Part shown: piece after piece, positions 61,451 through 64,000 of the stretch
Layout: each line of letters starts with the position of its first letter
Numbering within the stretch: the first letter of the stretch is position 1
NCBI RefSeq assembly: GCF_900184795.1
Contig: NZ_FXXN01000024.1
Coordinates: 256,366-320,365, forward strand
Source: Magnetospirillum sp. 15-1
Lineage (GTDB): Bacteria > Pseudomonadota > Alphaproteobacteria > Rhodospirillales > Magnetospirillaceae
Direction: 5' to 3'
Length of the DNA stretch: 64,000 nucleotides
Made by a program: the position numbers and the translations under genes
The notes under the pieces: generated by a model
Database searches by the model: none
Told to the model about the DNA's origin: nothing
What the model saw: the letters and a program-made list of their open reading frames with translations, nothing else

Positions 61451-62302
61451 TCAGTCAATGGAAACGGGATGGCACTTGGCGGTGGCGTCGAGCTTCATCA
61501 ACACCTCGATCAGCGCCGGCATATCCTTCATGGCGATCATGTTGGGGCCGTCGGACGGCGCATGATCGGGATCGGGATGGCATTCCACGAACACGCCGGC
61601 AACGCCGATGGCGACGGCGGCCCGCGCCAGGACGGGGGCGAAGCGGCGGTCGCCGCCCGACGAATTGCCCTGTCCGCCCGGCGCCTGCACGGCGTGGGTG
61701 GCGTCCATGATCACCGGCCAGCCGGTCCGCGCCATGATGGGCAGGCCGCGCATGTCGGTGACCAGGGTGTTGTAGCCGAAACTGGCGCCGCGCTCGGTCA
61801 GCAGGATGCGCGAGTTGCCGGTGCTTTCGATCTTGGCGGCCACGTTGGCCATGTCCCAGGGCGCCAGGAACTGGCCCTTCTTGACGTTGATGACCGCCCC
61901 CGAGCGTCCGGCGGCGACCAGCAGGTCGGTCTGGCGGCAGAGGAAGGCGGGAATCTGCAGCACGTCGGCCACCTTGGCGGCGATGGTGCACTGTTCCTCG
62001 GTATGGACGTCGGTCAGCACCGGCAGGCCCAGCTTGGCCTTGATCTCGGCGAAGATGGGAATGGCCTTGTCCAGCCCGACGCCTCGCTGGCCGGCCAGCG
62101 AGGTACGGTTGGCCTTGTCGAACGACGATTTGTAGATCAGCGAGACGCCCGCCTCGGCGGCGATGATCTTCAGCGCCTCGGCGCATTCCAGGGCATGCTC
62201 CCGGCTCTCCATCTGGCAAGGCCCGGCGATCAACACCAAAGGCAGGTCGTTGCCGAGAATGACATCGTCATTGACGGCAACGTGATGGAGCGCATTGGTC
62301 AT
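61451..62302 (-). CDS. kdsA: 2-dehydro-3-deoxyphosphooctonate aldolase (KDO-8-P synthase)
   Basis: A 283-aa enzyme: LVLIAGPCQMESREHAL, YKSSFDKANRTS, LPVLTDVHTEEQ, GQFLAPWDM and DATHAVQAPGG. Contrary to some metal-dependent forms, the Cys of IAGPCQME is the conserved position but the metal Cys usual in that class cannot be told from the sequence by eye. It condenses PEP and arabinose 5-phosphate for lipopolysaccharide KDO. PEP from enolase is one substrate. ATG 62302 is used. Confidence 0.97.
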   Translation of the reverse strand: MTNALHHVAVNDDVILGNDLPLVLIAGPCQMESREHALECAEALKIIAAEAGVSLIYKSSFDKANRTSLAGQRGVGLDKAIPIFAEIKAKLGLPVLTDVHTEEQCTIAAKVADVLQIPAFLCRQTDLLVAAGRSGAVINVKKGQFLAPWDMANVAAKIESTGNSRILLTERGASFGYNTLVTDMRGLPIMARTGWPVIMDATHAVQAPGGQGNSSGGDRRFAPVLARAAVAIGVAGVFVECHPDPDHAPSDGPNMIAMKDMPALIEVLMKLDATAKCHPVSID

Positions 62303-62313
62303 GGCTGCAGCCT

Positions 62314-63999
<1,686 letters not shown>

Positions 64000-64000
64000 C

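Overview
The window is GC-rich, densely packed bacterial DNA that reads as a chromosome segment of an alphaproteobacterium, most likely Magnetospirillum or a close Rhodospirillales relative. This assignment is inferred from protein resemblance, from the trpGDC-moaC-moeA-lexA order, from the eno-kdsA-pyrG block, and from an alphaproteobacterial-type LexA box (GAAC-N7-GAAC) in front of lexA. No magnetosome, rRNA, tRNA or CRISPR genes are visible.

Layout. Positions 1-6036: end of purF, an SDR with an altered catalytic motif, a hypothetical, a VOC protein, a macro-domain protein, a secreted trypsin-like protease coupled to an ELM1-like protein, and a PadR-like regulator. Positions 6033-13746: the chromosomal radC gene, split by a 7.0-kb mobile element. 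Positions 13751-20245: a DUF4395 membrane protein, a formyltransferase-like protein, trpG-trpD-trpC-moaC-moeA with overlapping or nearly abutting genes, then SOS-controlled lexA. Positions 20257-28445: an AsmA-like protein, a livK-H-M-G-F transporter ending in a benzoate-CoA-ligase-like gene, and a divergent FAA-family hydrolase. Positions 28584-35462: a sensor kinase, a hypothetical, and a leftward operon coding for the FeS and FAD subunits of a molybdenum hydroxylase, a MobA-like protein, a SufS-like desulfurase and a NifU-like scaffold, with no large Mo subunit. Positions 35532-49600: Panacea-domain protein, GH25 lysozyme, polysaccharide deacetylase, a TetR-controlled MaoC/MFS versus OYE divergon, bacteriohemerythrin, DctA, MFS, a TonB-like protein, a two-component system, Hsp20 and an M48 protease. 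Positions 49606-63939: SRAP, TlyA, an HDAC-like protein with a GT-TPR-methyltransferase protein, xseB-ispA-dxs, a possible persulfide-sensing ArsR regulator, an MBL protein, a periplasmic binding protein, and eno-kdsA-pyrG.

The main discovery candidate is the element at 6576-13584. It lies exactly at the codons before the JAMM metal-binding motif of radC, is bounded by a 9-bp direct repeat (ATCATCATG) and 27-bp inverted repeats matching at 25 of 27 positions, and encodes a 219-aa serine recombinase. It also carries its own complete radC, so it appears to replace the gene it breaks. The carried radC differs from the chromosomal one most strongly at the attachment site, which would keep it from being a target. 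Other cargo is a tightly overlapping gene set whose last member ends in what looks like the C-terminus of a type ISP restriction enzyme, a PD-(D/E)XK-like nuclease, a small exported protein, and a protein with an HUH-like motif whose stop codon lies inside the right inverted repeat. Joining the two ends would give a nearly perfect 50-bp palindrome, and precise excision would restore radC in frame.
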